DNA of 64,000 nt from Lacticaseibacillus absianus (GCF_013407595.1 NZ_JABEKX010000001.1:1010522-1074521), one strand, 5' to 3'; positions 7,282 to 17,219 are shown, counted from the stretch's first letter. Made by a program: numbers and translations. The notes: generated by a model not told the origin, from the sequence alone.

Positions 7282-8826
7282 ATGAAAAAGGGAAAGCTTT
7301 TGGCCGCCGGTGTGGCTGCAATGTTACTGACCGTTGTCAGCGGGTGTGGGGGGTCCTCATCTGCAAAGAGCGACAACGACAGCAAGCAAAAAGACTTTGA
7401 GGTCTTAGTTGTTCGCTATCCAGATCAGACTGAGAAGTATCATACGGACGGGGTGGTTCCGGACACTGCCAAGGCCGCAGGAGTCAACATCAAGTTTCGT
7501 AAGATCGCCGCGCTTTCTTGGAGTGACAAGAAGAGTGTCATCATGGCAGGGAATAAGTTGCCGGATGCATTCATGGGCCTTAGTTCGTTGCAAGACGCCG
7601 ATATCACGGCGAACAAAGCCTCACTGATCCCGTTGGAGAAGTACATCACCAAAAAGACGATGCCGAATCTCTACAAACTGATGAAAGAAGATAAAAAGCT
7701 TCGGGCGATCTCGACCGACGCAGATGGGCATATCTATTCCTTGCCGGCTAAATATCCGGACGCAATCGTGTATTCCGATCAGACGGTGATCAACAAGGCG
7801 TGGCTGGACAAGTTGAACATCAAGATGCCAACCACATATAAGGAATATCAGGATGCCATTGTCAAGATGGTCAATGGTGATCCGAACGGTAACGGCAAGA
7901 AGGATGAACTGGGGATCAGTGGCTGGTCCAACCTGGTCTTCCTGCCGTGGGGGCTCACGGCCAGCACCAGCCAGATCGGTGGGATGAGCTACGACGGTCA
8001 CAAGTTGATTTTTGATCCAGTCACCAAAGACTACAAGAAGATCATCACACAACTACACAAGACGTTCCAGCAGGGTGGGATCGATCAGGAACTGTTCACC
8101 CAAGGGTTCACGGATATTATCAATAAGACCCAAAAGGGCACGAAGGTTGTCTCCACTGTTGCACAATTGCCAAATGGTGTCGGCGATGACTATGTTGCGA
8201 CCCCTGCGATCACTGGCGTTGATGGTAAGAAGCATGCCCACAACAACAACCCGTCATACGCCCGTAATGAATTTGAAGTGACGACGGCTTGCAAGAACCC
8301 GGCTAAGTTACTGAACTGGATCGACCGCTTTTACGAACCAGAAAACTCTGTTCAAGCCGTCTTTGGTCCGATCGGTGACGAGTTTGTTAAGAAGAACGCC
8401 GATGGTTCCTACCAGCTTCTGCCAGATCCGACGCACAAGTTCAGCCAGGTCGACTACGAACTGAAGAACGCGTTCCGCACGTATGCGCCCGTTTACTTTG
8501 ATGATGCGCTTAACGCCAAGATCAAGACGATCCCAACGGAAGGTGACGGGCTCAAGCAGAAGATCCAAGCACCAGTCGTTAAGTATCAAGATCCAGAATA
8601 CCCGATCCTCAGCTACACGGACGCAGAGTCGAAAGAGCTGAGCAAGCTGAATACCGACATTAGTGGCCTCACGGGTCAAAAAGAAGCCGAATGGATCACT
8701 AAAGGCGGTGTCGACAAAGAGTGGGATGCTTATATTCAGCAGCTCAATGATATGGGACTGAAGCGTTTCATGGAGATTCAAAACAAGGCGCTTAAGCGCT
8801 ACAACAAGACGCTCGGTAACGACTAA
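7282..8826 (+). CDS. Sugar ABC transporter substrate-binding lipoprotein, LplA-type
   Basis: A 514-residue extracellular solute-binding protein with a lipoprotein signal (MKKGKLLAAGVAAMLL, lipobox VVSGC, modified Cys22) and a serine-rich linker. The size of about 500 residues and the LplA-like features suit large oligosaccharide ligands. It also carries a DPNGNGKKDELGIS segment, which resembles the calcium-binding loop seen in such proteins. It sits directly behind the two permeases with AAGGAGGA before the ATG. As the only cell-surface component in this glycan locus it sets what enters the cell. The surrounding enzymes suggest mannose-rich oligosaccharides as ligand, which is an inference from context. 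Confidence 0.9.
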   Translation: MKKGKLLAAGVAAMLLTVVSGCGGSSSAKSDNDSKQKDFEVLVVRYPDQTEKYHTDGVVPDTAKAAGVNIKFRKIAALSWSDKKSVIMAGNKLPDAFMGLSSLQDADITANKASLIPLEKYITKKTMPNLYKLMKEDKKLRAISTDADGHIYSLPAKYPDAIVYSDQTVINKAWLDKLNIKMPTTYKEYQDAIVKMVNGDPNGNGKKDELGISGWSNLVFLPWGLTASTSQIGGMSYDGHKLIFDPVTKDYKKIITQLHKTFQQGGIDQELFTQGFTDIINKTQKGTKVVSTVAQLPNGVGDDYVATPAITGVDGKKHAHNNNPSYARNEFEVTTACKNPAKLLNWIDRFYEPENSVQAVFGPIGDEFVKKNADGSYQLLPDPTHKFSQVDYELKNAFRTYAPVYFDDALNAKIKTIPTEGDGLKQKIQAPVVKYQDPEYPILSYTDAESKELSKLNTDISGLTGQKEAEWITKGGVDKEWDAYIQQLNDMGLKRFMEIQNKALKRYNKTLGND

Positions 8827-8840
8827 GGAGAGGAAACGTT

Positions 8841-9455
8841 GTGAAGGGACTATTTCGCTATGATAATCCGGTCATGCGCGCATTGGCGACCGGGGTGGAT
8901 GTCTTTGTGTTGAATGTCTTGTTCATCTTGACCTCTTTGCCGCTGATCACCTTGCTGGGCAACATGATCGCGTTACGGATCTCTGTGCGGCAACTCAGGG
9001 CGCACGAGGGCCACTTGTACCGGCGATATCTGATGGCCTGCCGTCAGAACTTCGTGCTGGGGTTGAAGATGTTGGGCGTGTTTCTCCCGGTGTTGATCAT
9101 TGGCTACTTTAGCTTCGTCTGGTCATTCAACATCACAGGGCTCCTGTCGCTCTACTCCAAGTTTAGCGTTTTGCTAGGAATGACGGTTTGGAGTGTCATC
9201 GTCAACGAGATGGTCGACTATTGCTCGCGCTATCAAAGCCCCTTTAAGCAATCCCTTTACAACGCATACAAAATCGGTGTCTTCAACATTCGTCCGGTGG
9301 TAGCAGGGATCATCGTGTTCTTGGTACTTATTCAAGTCTTCAATCCGGCTGGCCTGGTCACGTTGATCTACCTTGGTTCTTTCGGTGGATTCGCCTCACT
9401 TGCATGGCTGTTTGAGATCTGGCTTGCGCCGGTTTATGAGAAGTACACGGCATGA
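8841..9455 (+). CDS. DUF624 (YesL-type) membrane protein
   Basis: A 204-residue protein with five or so predicted helices and the DUF624 opening pattern (MKGLFRYDNPVMRALA, then LNVLFILTSLPLITLLGN). Proteins of this family are nearly always encoded beside LplABC-type importers for plant or host glycans (for example YesL in the Bacillus rhamnogalacturonan locus), but their role is not established. The start is GTG 8841 with AAGGAGAGG upstream. It lies 14 bases after the binding-protein gene and is clearly part of the operon. Confidence 0.8.
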   Translation: MKGLFRYDNPVMRALATGVDVFVLNVLFILTSLPLITLLGNMIALRISVRQLRAHEGHLYRRYLMACRQNFVLGLKMLGVFLPVLIIGYFSFVWSFNITGLLSLYSKFSVLLGMTVWSVIVNEMVDYCSRYQSPFKQSLYNAYKIGVFNIRPVVAGIIVFLVLIQVFNPAGLVTLIYLGSFGGFASLAWLFEIWLAPVYEKYTA

Positions 9456-9482
9456 TCTCTCCACAATAAAGAAGGACAACAA

Positions 9483-10127
9483 ATGCAGATCTTATTTAAT
9501 GGCGATAGTGTGACAGATGCAACTTGGCGCAACGACCCCGATCATCATTTAGGGTATGGGTATCCACTTTTTGTTAAAGCAATGCTGGGCGAGCGTTACC
9601 TCGACGAAGACGTTGAGGTGATCAACCGTGGTGTGAGCGGCGACACGATCGGTGGGCTTGAGGCACGGTTTACTAAGGATTGTGACGGGCTCGCACCTGA
9701 CGTTGTGTCTATTCTGATCGGAATCAATGATACCGGTTACAACGAGGGCAAGCCGACCTTTGCGACACCTGAGGAGTTTGACCGGTTTGAGAAGTTGTAT
9801 CGATCGATCCTGGACCAGGCGCGCGCGCTCAACATTCCCAATATCGTGGTGATGGAGCCCTTTGTCATCAACGATGGGGACGTCGATCGATTTCACTTAC
9901 GGCGAGATCTGGATCCGAAGATCGAGATCATCCGGCGCCTAGCGATCGAATACCATGCGATCTATGTGAGCTTGGATGGTATGTTGAATCAGCTTACGAT
10001 GGCGCATGGCTGGCAGCGTGTGATGCGTGACGGGGTTCACCCGGGTCCGGTCGGGATCAAATTAGTTGCCGAGCAATGGTGTAAAGCGGTCGTACCGCGA
10101 CTTGATCAATGGCGGCGCAGCCGTTAG
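9483..10127 (+). CDS. SGNH/GDSL-family esterase (first of three in the locus)
   Basis: A 214-residue hydrolase with the SGNH blocks in order: block I FNGDSVTD (nucleophile Ser9), block II Gly in NRGVSGDT, block III GINDT, and block V DGVHPG with the catalytic Asp/His pair. No signal peptide is visible, so it acts in the cytoplasm. Small SGNH proteins like this include rhamnogalacturonan, xylan and other carbohydrate O-acetyl esterases. In this operon, removal of acetyl groups from imported oligosaccharides is the likely job. The substrate is inferred from context only. Confidence 0.8.
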   Translation: MQILFNGDSVTDATWRNDPDHHLGYGYPLFVKAMLGERYLDEDVEVINRGVSGDTIGGLEARFTKDCDGLAPDVVSILIGINDTGYNEGKPTFATPEEFDRFEKLYRSILDQARALNIPNIVVMEPFVINDGDVDRFHLRRDLDPKIEIIRRLAIEYHAIYVSLDGMLNQLTMAHGWQRVMRDGVHPGPVGIKLVAEQWCKAVVPRLDQWRRSR

Positions 10128-10151
10128 GGTGAGCCTGCATGGGAGGAGAAT

Positions 10152-13100
10152 ATGTATTTTACTAAGGAAAAGCTGGTGGCGCGAGTCGCCGAGCTTGCGC
10201 AGTATCGGTACCGCAAGAGGCAACCGATCACGGGATGGCAGATCTTTAAAGATGATAGCAAGTGCCTGAAGTATCCGCACGAGGTGGACGGCCAGTGGCG
10301 GCCGTTCGCACCTGGTGATAAGTGGGTGGGTCACGACGCTTATTACTGGTTCCAGACCGACTTTACTATTCCTGAGTTTACCGATGCGCATCAGTTGGTC
10401 TTACTGTTTGACTTTGGAAGCTCATTTCCCGGTGGACTGGGCGGGTCCGAAAGCTTGCTGTTCGTGGATGATCACCCGTATCAAGGCGTTGACGGCAACC
10501 ACCATGAGACGTACTTTGATGCCACCAAGTTCGCAGGCAAGACGGTCACCCTCACATTGAAGGCCTGGACCGGTCGAGGCCTTCAGGATAGTGGGGCGGA
10601 GGTCGATCAGGAGTATACGTTCAGCTACGCAGATTTTGCTTACGTCGATCGCCCGACGTATGACTTCTACTACCTGAGCAATAACCTGATTCAGACCATT
10701 CAGGCGCTTGATGAGACCCATCCGGATGTGCCGCTGTACACACAGTGGCTGAATCACGCGATCAACTTGATCGACTTTGTTGAGCCAGGCAGTTCAGAAT
10801 TCTACGCCAGCTTGGCGCAAGCGAACGACTACCTGCAAGCGAAGATCGATGCGATGCCGAAGCAGACGCCTGTCACGGTGTCGGCTGTTGGCCATACACA
10901 CATTGACGTGGCGTGGCTCTGGCAGTTGAAGAATACCCGCGAGAAGATCGCGCGGTCCTTCTCGACGGTACTGCGTTTGATGGACGAATATCCAGATTAC
11001 GTCTTCTTCCACAGCTCCCCGCAGATGTACCAGTACATCAAGGAAGACTATCCGGAGATCTACACGAAGATCAAGGAGCGTGTCAAGGAAGGACGCTGGG
11101 AAGTCGGCGGGGCCATGTGGTTAGAGGCCGACTGTAACATTCCGTCCGGTGAGGCGCTGACGCGTCAGATCCTCCTTGGCAAGGGCTTCTTCAAGCGGGA
11201 ATTCGATCAAGACTCAACGGTACTGTGGTTGCCAGATGTGTTCGGCTACAGCTGGGCGTTACCGCAGATCTTGAAAAAGTCGGGCGTGGATACCTTCATC
11301 ACGACCAAGATCAGCTGGAACGAGATCGATCGGATGCCGCATGACACCTTCATGTGGCGGGGGATGGATGGCACTGAGGTGCTGACTCATTTCATCACGA
11401 CGCCTGAGCCTGGGCGACTGGGTGATCCGACGTTCTATCGTCGCTTCACGTACAATGGCTACCTGCAGCCGAACATCGTCAAGGGGATCTACGACGCCTA
11501 TAAGGACAAGGAAGTTAACCAGGATCTGCTGTTAGCATACGGCTACGGCGATGGCGGCGGCGGGGTCAACCGGAACATGCTGGAGAACCGGCGTGAGATG
11601 GATCGTATCGACGGGCTGCCGTGGGTCAAGCCATCTCGGATCGACGACTATGTCGATCGCCTGCACCACACGGTCGACGACTCCGAGAGTTACGTGCAAC
11701 ACTGGGATGGCGAACTGTACCTCGAGTTCCACCGGGGGACCTACACGAACCAGGCCAACAACAAGCTGTACAACCGCAAGATGGAGCTGGCGCTGCGTAA
11801 CGCCGAGATCACGAACACCATGCGGCTCGTCTTCGATCATAAGGCGTATCCGGCCGCGTCCCTGAATGAGCTGTGGATCACGCTGGCGCGTAACCAATTC
11901 CATGACATCATTCCAGGGTCTTCGATCAATGAGGTTTACCGGGATTCTGATCGAGAATACCAAGCAAGCCTTGATCGCCTGCAGGGATTGATCGAAGGGA
12001 CTCAAGAGCCGGTCACTGCACAAGTTGCTATTCAGAATACATCCAGTTGGACACAGACGCAGTGGGTCAAACTGCCGCAAGCGCAACAGGCCCAGACGTT
12101 GGTCGATGCTGCGGGCGACCCGTTGCCATATGTCGATCTGGTCGATGGTCGATATGTTCAAGTCCCAGCAGTCGCCCCGACGGCTGTGCATCAGTATCCG
12201 GTCGCGACGGCGGCACACGTACCATCACCAGTTGAGCAGACCGACAGCGTTGAGACGACGTACTACCGGATCAAGTGGAACCAGTTTGGCCAGTTGCTGT
12301 CTGTCTACGACAAACTGGCTAAGCGTGAAGTGCTGGCGGCACAGTCACTGGGGAACCAGTTGCAGCTCTTTGAGGATAAGCCGCTCGACTTTAACGCCTG
12401 GAACATCGATCTGTTCTATAACGAGAAGAAGACCGATCTTCAGGCCGTCAAAGCAGAGGTGCTGACCCAGACTGAGGCTGCGACCGAAGTCCAGTTCACG
12501 TATGAATTCGGTCATTCCAAGATCGTTCAGGTGATGCGTATCTTCAGCGATGAACGACGCATCGACTTCATCACACACGTGGATTGGCACGAAAAGCAGC
12601 GGCTGATGAAGGTCGCTTTCCCAGTAGACATTCGCGCGTCCGAGGCCACTTATGACATCCAGTACGGGAACGTCAAGCGGCCAACGCATTGGAATACGAG
12701 TTGGGACCTGGCCAAATTCGAGACGGTCGGTCACCAGTGGGCGGACCTGTCCGAGACGGATTATGGGGTCAGCTTGTTGAACGATAGTAAGTATGGGTAT
12801 GACATCAAGGATAACGTGATGCGACTCAGCTTGCTGCGCAGCTCCGTCTGGCCGGATCCGGTCGCTGACGAAGGCGAGCACACGTTCACTTACAGTCTGT
12901 ATCCGCACATGGCGACGGTCAATGCCAGCGATACCCAACAAGCCGCGTGGGCATTGAACTCACCGTTCCTGGTCGGGACCACGGACGCCGAGGACCATCA
13001 GCTGTTTAGTTTTGCACCTGAGGCCAAGGTGGCGTTGGATGCGGTGAAGCTGGCCGAAGATGGTCAAGGCTTGATCGTCCGTCTGCATGATTACACCGGC

Positions 13101-13247
13101 GGCCGTCAGACGTTCGCGTTGACGCCACAGTTTGAGTTCGAAGGCGTGGAAGAAGATAACTTAATGGAAGAGCAGACGGGTGAAGTCGATCTGACTGCGC
13201 TGAGTTTCCGGCCGTATGAGATCAAGACACTTCGGTTTCGCTTGTGA
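10152..13247 (+). CDS. Alpha-mannosidase, glycoside hydrolase family 38
   Basis: A 1031-residue GH38 enzyme that releases mannose from alpha-linked mannosides. After an N-terminal beta-rich region (~1-235), the catalytic barrel begins with VGHTHIDVAWLW. His250 and Asp252 match the zinc ligands of the family, and Asp362 in WLPDVFGYS matches the nucleophile. The middle three-helix domain and the C-terminal beta-sandwich domains follow and end RPYEIKTLRF, so the protein is full length. No signal peptide is seen, which places it in the cytoplasm as for other bacterial GH38 enzymes. It lies 24 bases after the first SGNH gene with GGAGGAG before the ATG. Together with the two GH92 genes downstream it marks the locus as alpha-mannan or N-glycan catabolic. 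Confidence 0.93.
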   Translation: MYFTKEKLVARVAELAQYRYRKRQPITGWQIFKDDSKCLKYPHEVDGQWRPFAPGDKWVGHDAYYWFQTDFTIPEFTDAHQLVLLFDFGSSFPGGLGGSESLLFVDDHPYQGVDGNHHETYFDATKFAGKTVTLTLKAWTGRGLQDSGAEVDQEYTFSYADFAYVDRPTYDFYYLSNNLIQTIQALDETHPDVPLYTQWLNHAINLIDFVEPGSSEFYASLAQANDYLQAKIDAMPKQTPVTVSAVGHTHIDVAWLWQLKNTREKIARSFSTVLRLMDEYPDYVFFHSSPQMYQYIKEDYPEIYTKIKERVKEGRWEVGGAMWLEADCNIPSGEALTRQILLGKGFFKREFDQDSTVLWLPDVFGYSWALPQILKKSGVDTFITTKISWNEIDRMPHDTFMWRGMDGTEVLTHFITTPEPGRLGDPTFYRRFTYNGYLQPNIVKGIYDAYKDKEVNQDLLLAYGYGDGGGGVNRNMLENRREMDRIDGLPWVKPSRIDDYVDRLHHTVDDSESYVQHWDGELYLEFHRGTYTNQANNKLYNRKMELALRNAEITNTMRLVFDHKAYPAASLNELWITLARNQFHDIIPGSSINEVYRDSDREYQASLDRLQGLIEGTQEPVTAQVAIQNTSSWTQTQWVKLPQAQQAQTLVDAAGDPLPYVDLVDGRYVQVPAVAPTAVHQYPVATAAHVPSPVEQTDSVETTYYRIKWNQFGQLLSVYDKLAKREVLAAQSLGNQLQLFEDKPLDFNAWNIDLFYNEKKTDLQAVKAEVLTQTEAATEVQFTYEFGHSKIVQVMRIFSDERRIDFITHVDWHEKQRLMKVAFPVDIRASEATYDIQYGNVKRPTHWNTSWDLAKFETVGHQWADLSETDYGVSLLNDSKYGYDIKDNVMRLSLLRSSVWPDPVADEGEHTFTYSLYPHMATVNASDTQQAAWALNSPFLVGTTDAEDHQLFSFAPEAKVALDAVKLAEDGQGLIVRLHDYTGGRQTFALTPQFEFEGVEEDNLMEEQTGEVDLTALSFRPYEIKTLRFRL

Positions 13248-13263
13248 AATGGGTGATCGCTAA

Positions 13264-13971
13264 ATGCATCTAACTTTGAATGAAACGCGTCACGTGAGCC
13301 TGGATTACTTTGGCTTGGCGCATGCCAGCAAGTCCGCTGCGGTCTTGATCCTGCCCGGTGGTGGCTATGGGTTCATCAGTCCGAGGGAATCGGCCCCGAT
13401 CGCGGAAGCCTTCAATCAACAGGGGTTTCAGTCACTGGTCTTGAACTACTCGGTGGCTGAGCACCGCGGGTACCAACACGCGTTGGATGATGTGCATGCG
13501 GCGTTCCAGGCGATCGCCGCGCATCAAGAGGACTGGCGGATCGACCCCCAAAAGGTGATCTTGATCGGGTTCTCTGCTGGGGGCCACCTCGCCGCGGCAT
13601 ACGCCAGCACCACGACGACTTACCGGCCGGCACTGGTCGTTCTCGGGTACGCCTGTATCTTAGCGTCGATGAATGACCTGTTGGCGATCGAAGGCCCATC
13701 ACTGGACCGGTTGGTGACACCGGCCAACCCGCCGACGTTCCTGTTCGGCACGGCAGAAGACGACTTGGTCCCCGTGGACAACACCCTGGCGTTCATGGCT
13801 GCCTTGAGTCGAGCCAAGGTGCCGTTCGAGGGGCACATCTTTCAGTTCGGCCCGCATGGGCTATCATTGGGCACGTCCCGAACCGCGGACGGTGACCCTC
13901 GGCAGATCGATCCACACTACGCCACGTGGTTCCCGCGGTGTCTCGAGTGGATCGACCGGTCAGTAGACTAG
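13264..13971 (+). CDS. Alpha/beta-hydrolase, acetyl-esterase-like (BD-FAE/AXE type)
   Basis: A 235-residue alpha/beta-hydrolase with an oxyanion motif LPGGGYGF, nucleophile elbow GFSAGG (Ser104), an acid in AEDDLVP and His in GPHGLS. This is the layout of small carbohydrate acetyl esterases (BD-FAE, YqiA/AXE1-like) found in glycan loci. It carries no signal peptide. It directly follows the GH38 gene. Together with three SGNH esterases it points to heavily acetylated substrates. The exact ester cleaved cannot be read from sequence. Confidence 0.8.
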   Translation: MHLTLNETRHVSLDYFGLAHASKSAAVLILPGGGYGFISPRESAPIAEAFNQQGFQSLVLNYSVAEHRGYQHALDDVHAAFQAIAAHQEDWRIDPQKVILIGFSAGGHLAAAYASTTTTYRPALVVLGYACILASMNDLLAIEGPSLDRLVTPANPPTFLFGTAEDDLVPVDNTLAFMAALSRAKVPFEGHIFQFGPHGLSLGTSRTADGDPRQIDPHYATWFPRCLEWIDRSVD

Positions 13972-13980
13972 GAGGTCATG

Positions 13981-14940
13981 ATGGATTTACAAAAAGAAAA
14001 AGCGAAGCTGGAGGCGTCGTTTACGCCTTCAGATGCTGCGATCCTGCGTTTTATCGGGGTGGACGGGTATGACGTCTACAACTGCTCACAACCGTTCGTC
14101 TACCAGGGGCAGACCTATCTCTTTGGTCGGGTTGAACGCCGGGCCGAGTGGATGCGGTCATGGGCGCGACTGTTCAAGCGCACCGGCCAGGATGAGTGGA
14201 CGCTGGTCCCAGACAGCATGATCTACACCATGGAAGACCCCTATATCAGCCTGATCCAAGGGGAGGTCGTCATGGGCGGGACCCACGTCAAAGTTGACCA
14301 GGGCAAGCTCGATACCTACTACACGGACCTGTACCGTGGTCCGCAGCTGGATGATCTGTACTACTTCACCTCAGGGCCGGATTACATGAAAGATATCCGG
14401 TTGGTGGAGTTGGCTGATGGGCGGATCGGGGTGTTCTCGCGGCCGCGAGACAAAGACGTGCTGGCGAAATATGGCAGCGAGTCAATGATCGGCTTTACGA
14501 TCATCGATTCGCTCGACCAGCTCTCGGGCAAGGTGATCCAAGAGGCCGCCTACTTGCCTGGTCTGTTCAGCAATAACGAGTGGGGCGGGTGTAACCAGGC
14601 CTTCTTGCTCGAAGACGGTCAGATCGGCGTCCTCGGCCATGTCTCGTTTGGTGAGAATGGTAAGTCGGTGTACATGAACATGTCCTTCGTACTCGATCCC
14701 GTGACCCGAGACTACCATGACTACCACCTGATCGCGACGCGTGCATCATTCCCGGCCGGGCCAGCCAAGCAACCGTCACTGGTCGACTGCGCGTTCACGA
14801 GCGGCATGGTCGTTCGAGCCGATGGTCTGGTGGACCTGTACAGTAGGATCAATGACGTTCAAGAAGGGCGCACCGCGATCCCGTACCCATTCGAAGGACA
14901 CGGGCAGATCGTCTGCGCCGGGTACCACGTCGGGCAGTGA
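13981..14940 (+). CDS. DUF1861 protein, predicted five-bladed propeller related to glycan-active enzymes
   Basis: A 319-residue protein matching DUF1861. Blade-like repeats are visible: YDVYNCSQPFVYQGQTYLFGRVE, then YTMEDPYISLI, a DIRLVELADGRIGVF block, the NNEWGGCNQAFLLEDGQIGVLGH block, and a last blade LVDCAFTSGMV. These resemble the five-bladed propellers of GH43, GH32 and GH130 enzymes, with conserved Asp and Glu residues. No activity can be assigned from sequence. Its place between GH38 and GH92 genes, in an operon that also encodes a phosphohexomutase, would suit a mannoside phosphorylase or hydrolase; this is inference. The second ATG at 13981 is chosen because GGAGG is only two bases from the first. 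Confidence 0.7.
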   Translation: MDLQKEKAKLEASFTPSDAAILRFIGVDGYDVYNCSQPFVYQGQTYLFGRVERRAEWMRSWARLFKRTGQDEWTLVPDSMIYTMEDPYISLIQGEVVMGGTHVKVDQGKLDTYYTDLYRGPQLDDLYYFTSGPDYMKDIRLVELADGRIGVFSRPRDKDVLAKYGSESMIGFTIIDSLDQLSGKVIQEAAYLPGLFSNNEWGGCNQAFLLEDGQIGVLGHVSFGENGKSVYMNMSFVLDPVTRDYHDYHLIATRASFPAGPAKQPSLVDCAFTSGMVVRADGLVDLYSRINDVQEGRTAIPYPFEGHGQIVCAGYHVGQ

Positions 14941-14985
14941 TGACAACGGCGGATCACCGCCAGAAGATACAGGAGACTTATCCGA

Positions 14986-17118
14986 ATGCAGGTCAGTGAA
15001 ATCGATACTCGGCAGGGGACGCACAACTCGCTTGAGTTATCACACGGCAATCGCTTCCCGGTCACCGGGCTTCCGTTCAGCATGAATTACTTTGCCGTCG
15101 AGAATCGGGAAGGGTCTTGGGACTTCGATCCGGATCTGCCCTACTTGACGGGGATCCGGTTGACGCACCGGGGTGGGCCGTGGGGCGAAGACTTCTGCGC
15201 GTTCGCGATGCTGCCGTTTGGCGTCGATGAGTCATTGCATATGGCGTCTTATGAGGTGCAACAGGCCGAGTTTCACCCGCATGAACTGAGATTACAGTCG
15301 CTGGCGGGGGGCTGGGACTTCCAGCTCGTGCCAACGCGCTATGGTGCGAAGGTCAAGCTGACGGGGGCCGGGACCCATAAAGGGCTGCGAATGCTATTGC
15401 GGTCCCCCGGCCACATTGAACAGCGTGACCCGACGACCATTGTCGGGATCACCACCAAGGCACACCCGTATCACAGCTATCCGATCAAGCAGTATGTTGA
15501 AATGCGCTTCTCGGAAGCGGTGCGGTTGGTCGCGGATGGTCAAGACTACAACGTGATCGCCGATCAGCCGGCACCGCTGATGATGGACCTGTCCACGTCG
15601 TTCATCAGCGCCAAAGGCGCGCACCGGAACCGCAGCGAGGACTCCTTGGCAGCGGCCTTGGCTGACGCAACGGCGATCTGGAATACGAAGTTGAACAGGA
15701 TCGAGGTGACCGATTCAGACCCAAAGAAGGTCAGCGTTTTCTACCACAATCTTTGGCGGACGACGCTGTATCCGCAACAATGTTGGGAACCGAATGCGCA
15801 TGGTGATCCAGTTCATTACGACGTCTACACGGATGAGGTGAAGCCAGGGTATCTGTACATGGACGTCGGGTTCTGGGATGCGTCGCGGACGCTGTTTCCA
15901 CTACTCACCCTGATCGATCAACCCACGTTGCGGCAGATGATGGCCGGGTTCATCAATCACTATCGGGAGTCGGGGTATCTGCCTAAGTCTCCCGTACCTG
16001 AGGAAACCGGTGGCATGCCGGGCACGTTATTCGATTCGGTCGTGGCAGACGTTGCCGTCAAGGGGCTGTGCTTGGATCTGATGCCTGAGTTCCTTGAGGG
16101 CATGATCAAGTCGGCGGAAGTGAAAGGCCCGATCGAGAATTACGGCCGGGTCTTCGTCGAGAGTTATAAGCAGTATGGGTATGTCCCAACAACGCATAAA
16201 GAGGCGATCAACCATACGCTGGATTATAGCTACAGCGATTACTGCATCAGTCGCGTGGCCGAAGTGCTCGGGCAGGCAGACGTTCAGAAGAAGTACTGGG
16301 CGCGCTCGAAGAGTTACCGCCATGTGATCGACCCGCAACGTAACTTTGCCGTCGGGCGCGACGAGGCGGGACAGTTCCGGTCTGAATTCGATCCATTGCG
16401 GTGGGGCAGTGACTACACAGAAGGCAACGCCTGGCAGACCACGTACATGGTCTACCATGACATTGAAGGCTTGAGGCAGTCGTTCTCGTCTCCGCAAGCG
16501 TTTGATGACCAACTTGTCCGGTTGTGTAACCAGTTGCCACTTTACCGGGTCGGCAGTTATCAGGGCATCATTCATGAGATGCGGGAAGCAGAGGCGCTGA
16601 AATTCGGTCAGGTCAACATTGGCAATCAACCGTCTTTTCACATTCCCTACCTGTTTAGCTTCATCCATAAGGCCTACGCCATGCAGCCGATGTTGAAGCG
16701 GATGATGCTGGAGTGTTTCAGGGATGATGAGGATGCCTATCCTGGCGACGAAGACGGCGGGAGCATGGCCGCTTGGTACGTGTTCAATTCGCTCGGGTTC
16801 TACCCGTTTTGTCCAGGTTCTGGGCAGTATCTGCTTGGCATTCCGTTATTCGATCGGGCCTGCCTTCACCTCAGTGACGGCCAGACGTTGACGATCCGAG
16901 CCGAGCAGAACGATGCGCATCATCAATTCGTCGATTGCGTGGCGTGGGACGGCCAACCTTATCGTAAGTGCTTCCTCCCGCACGAACGATTGGCAGCGGG
17001 CGGCTCGATCGAGTTTACGCTCGGCGTCGTGCCGAATGAGCACTGTTATGATGACGACCTGCCATTCTCTGTCTGGCAGGTCGACAAGGCCGGGCCGGCC
17101 AGTGGTCGGGCTAACTAA
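14986..17118 (+). CDS. Alpha-mannosidase, glycoside hydrolase family 92 (paralogue 1)
   Basis: A 710-residue GH92 exo-alpha-mannosidase. The N-terminal beta-sandwich opens IDTRQGTHN and the C-terminal alpha/alpha barrel holds GFWDASRTLFPLL, YSYSDYCISRVA, YTEGNAWQ with the catalytic-acid candidate Glu479, and YPGDEDGGSMAAWYVF with the base candidates Asp588/Asp590. GH92 enzymes use calcium and cleave mostly alpha-1,2, 1,3, 1,4 or 1,6 mannosyl bonds with inversion. No signal peptide is present. A motif usually read as GNEPS is GNQPSFH here. The gene is closely related to the next GH92 gene (17348-19465), which looks like a local duplication followed by divergence of the substrate-facing loops. 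Confidence 0.92.
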   Translation: MQVSEIDTRQGTHNSLELSHGNRFPVTGLPFSMNYFAVENREGSWDFDPDLPYLTGIRLTHRGGPWGEDFCAFAMLPFGVDESLHMASYEVQQAEFHPHELRLQSLAGGWDFQLVPTRYGAKVKLTGAGTHKGLRMLLRSPGHIEQRDPTTIVGITTKAHPYHSYPIKQYVEMRFSEAVRLVADGQDYNVIADQPAPLMMDLSTSFISAKGAHRNRSEDSLAAALADATAIWNTKLNRIEVTDSDPKKVSVFYHNLWRTTLYPQQCWEPNAHGDPVHYDVYTDEVKPGYLYMDVGFWDASRTLFPLLTLIDQPTLRQMMAGFINHYRESGYLPKSPVPEETGGMPGTLFDSVVADVAVKGLCLDLMPEFLEGMIKSAEVKGPIENYGRVFVESYKQYGYVPTTHKEAINHTLDYSYSDYCISRVAEVLGQADVQKKYWARSKSYRHVIDPQRNFAVGRDEAGQFRSEFDPLRWGSDYTEGNAWQTTYMVYHDIEGLRQSFSSPQAFDDQLVRLCNQLPLYRVGSYQGIIHEMREAEALKFGQVNIGNQPSFHIPYLFSFIHKAYAMQPMLKRMMLECFRDDEDAYPGDEDGGSMAAWYVFNSLGFYPFCPGSGQYLLGIPLFDRACLHLSDGQTLTIRAEQNDAHHQFVDCVAWDGQPYRKCFLPHERLAAGGSIEFTLGVVPNEHCYDDDLPFSVWQVDKAGPASGRAN

Positions 17119-17182
17119 AGCAGTCTTGACGACAAGCCGCGCGTCCTGAGTAACCGCCTCGTCGCGAAGGGTGCGTGCGTTG

Positions 17183-17219
17183 TTGGGCGCCAGGTGAGTG
17201 CGTTACTCGCCTGGCCCAA
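17183..17219. repeat. Hairpin behind the first GH92 gene
   Basis: Arms TTGGGC-GCCAGGTGAGT and ACTCGCCTGG-CCCAA form a long stem with one bulge and a five-base loop. No U-tract follows, so it is not a standard terminator. With the hairpin at 17279-17318 it fills the gap between the two GH92 genes and may attenuate or protect the transcript. Confidence 0.6.
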
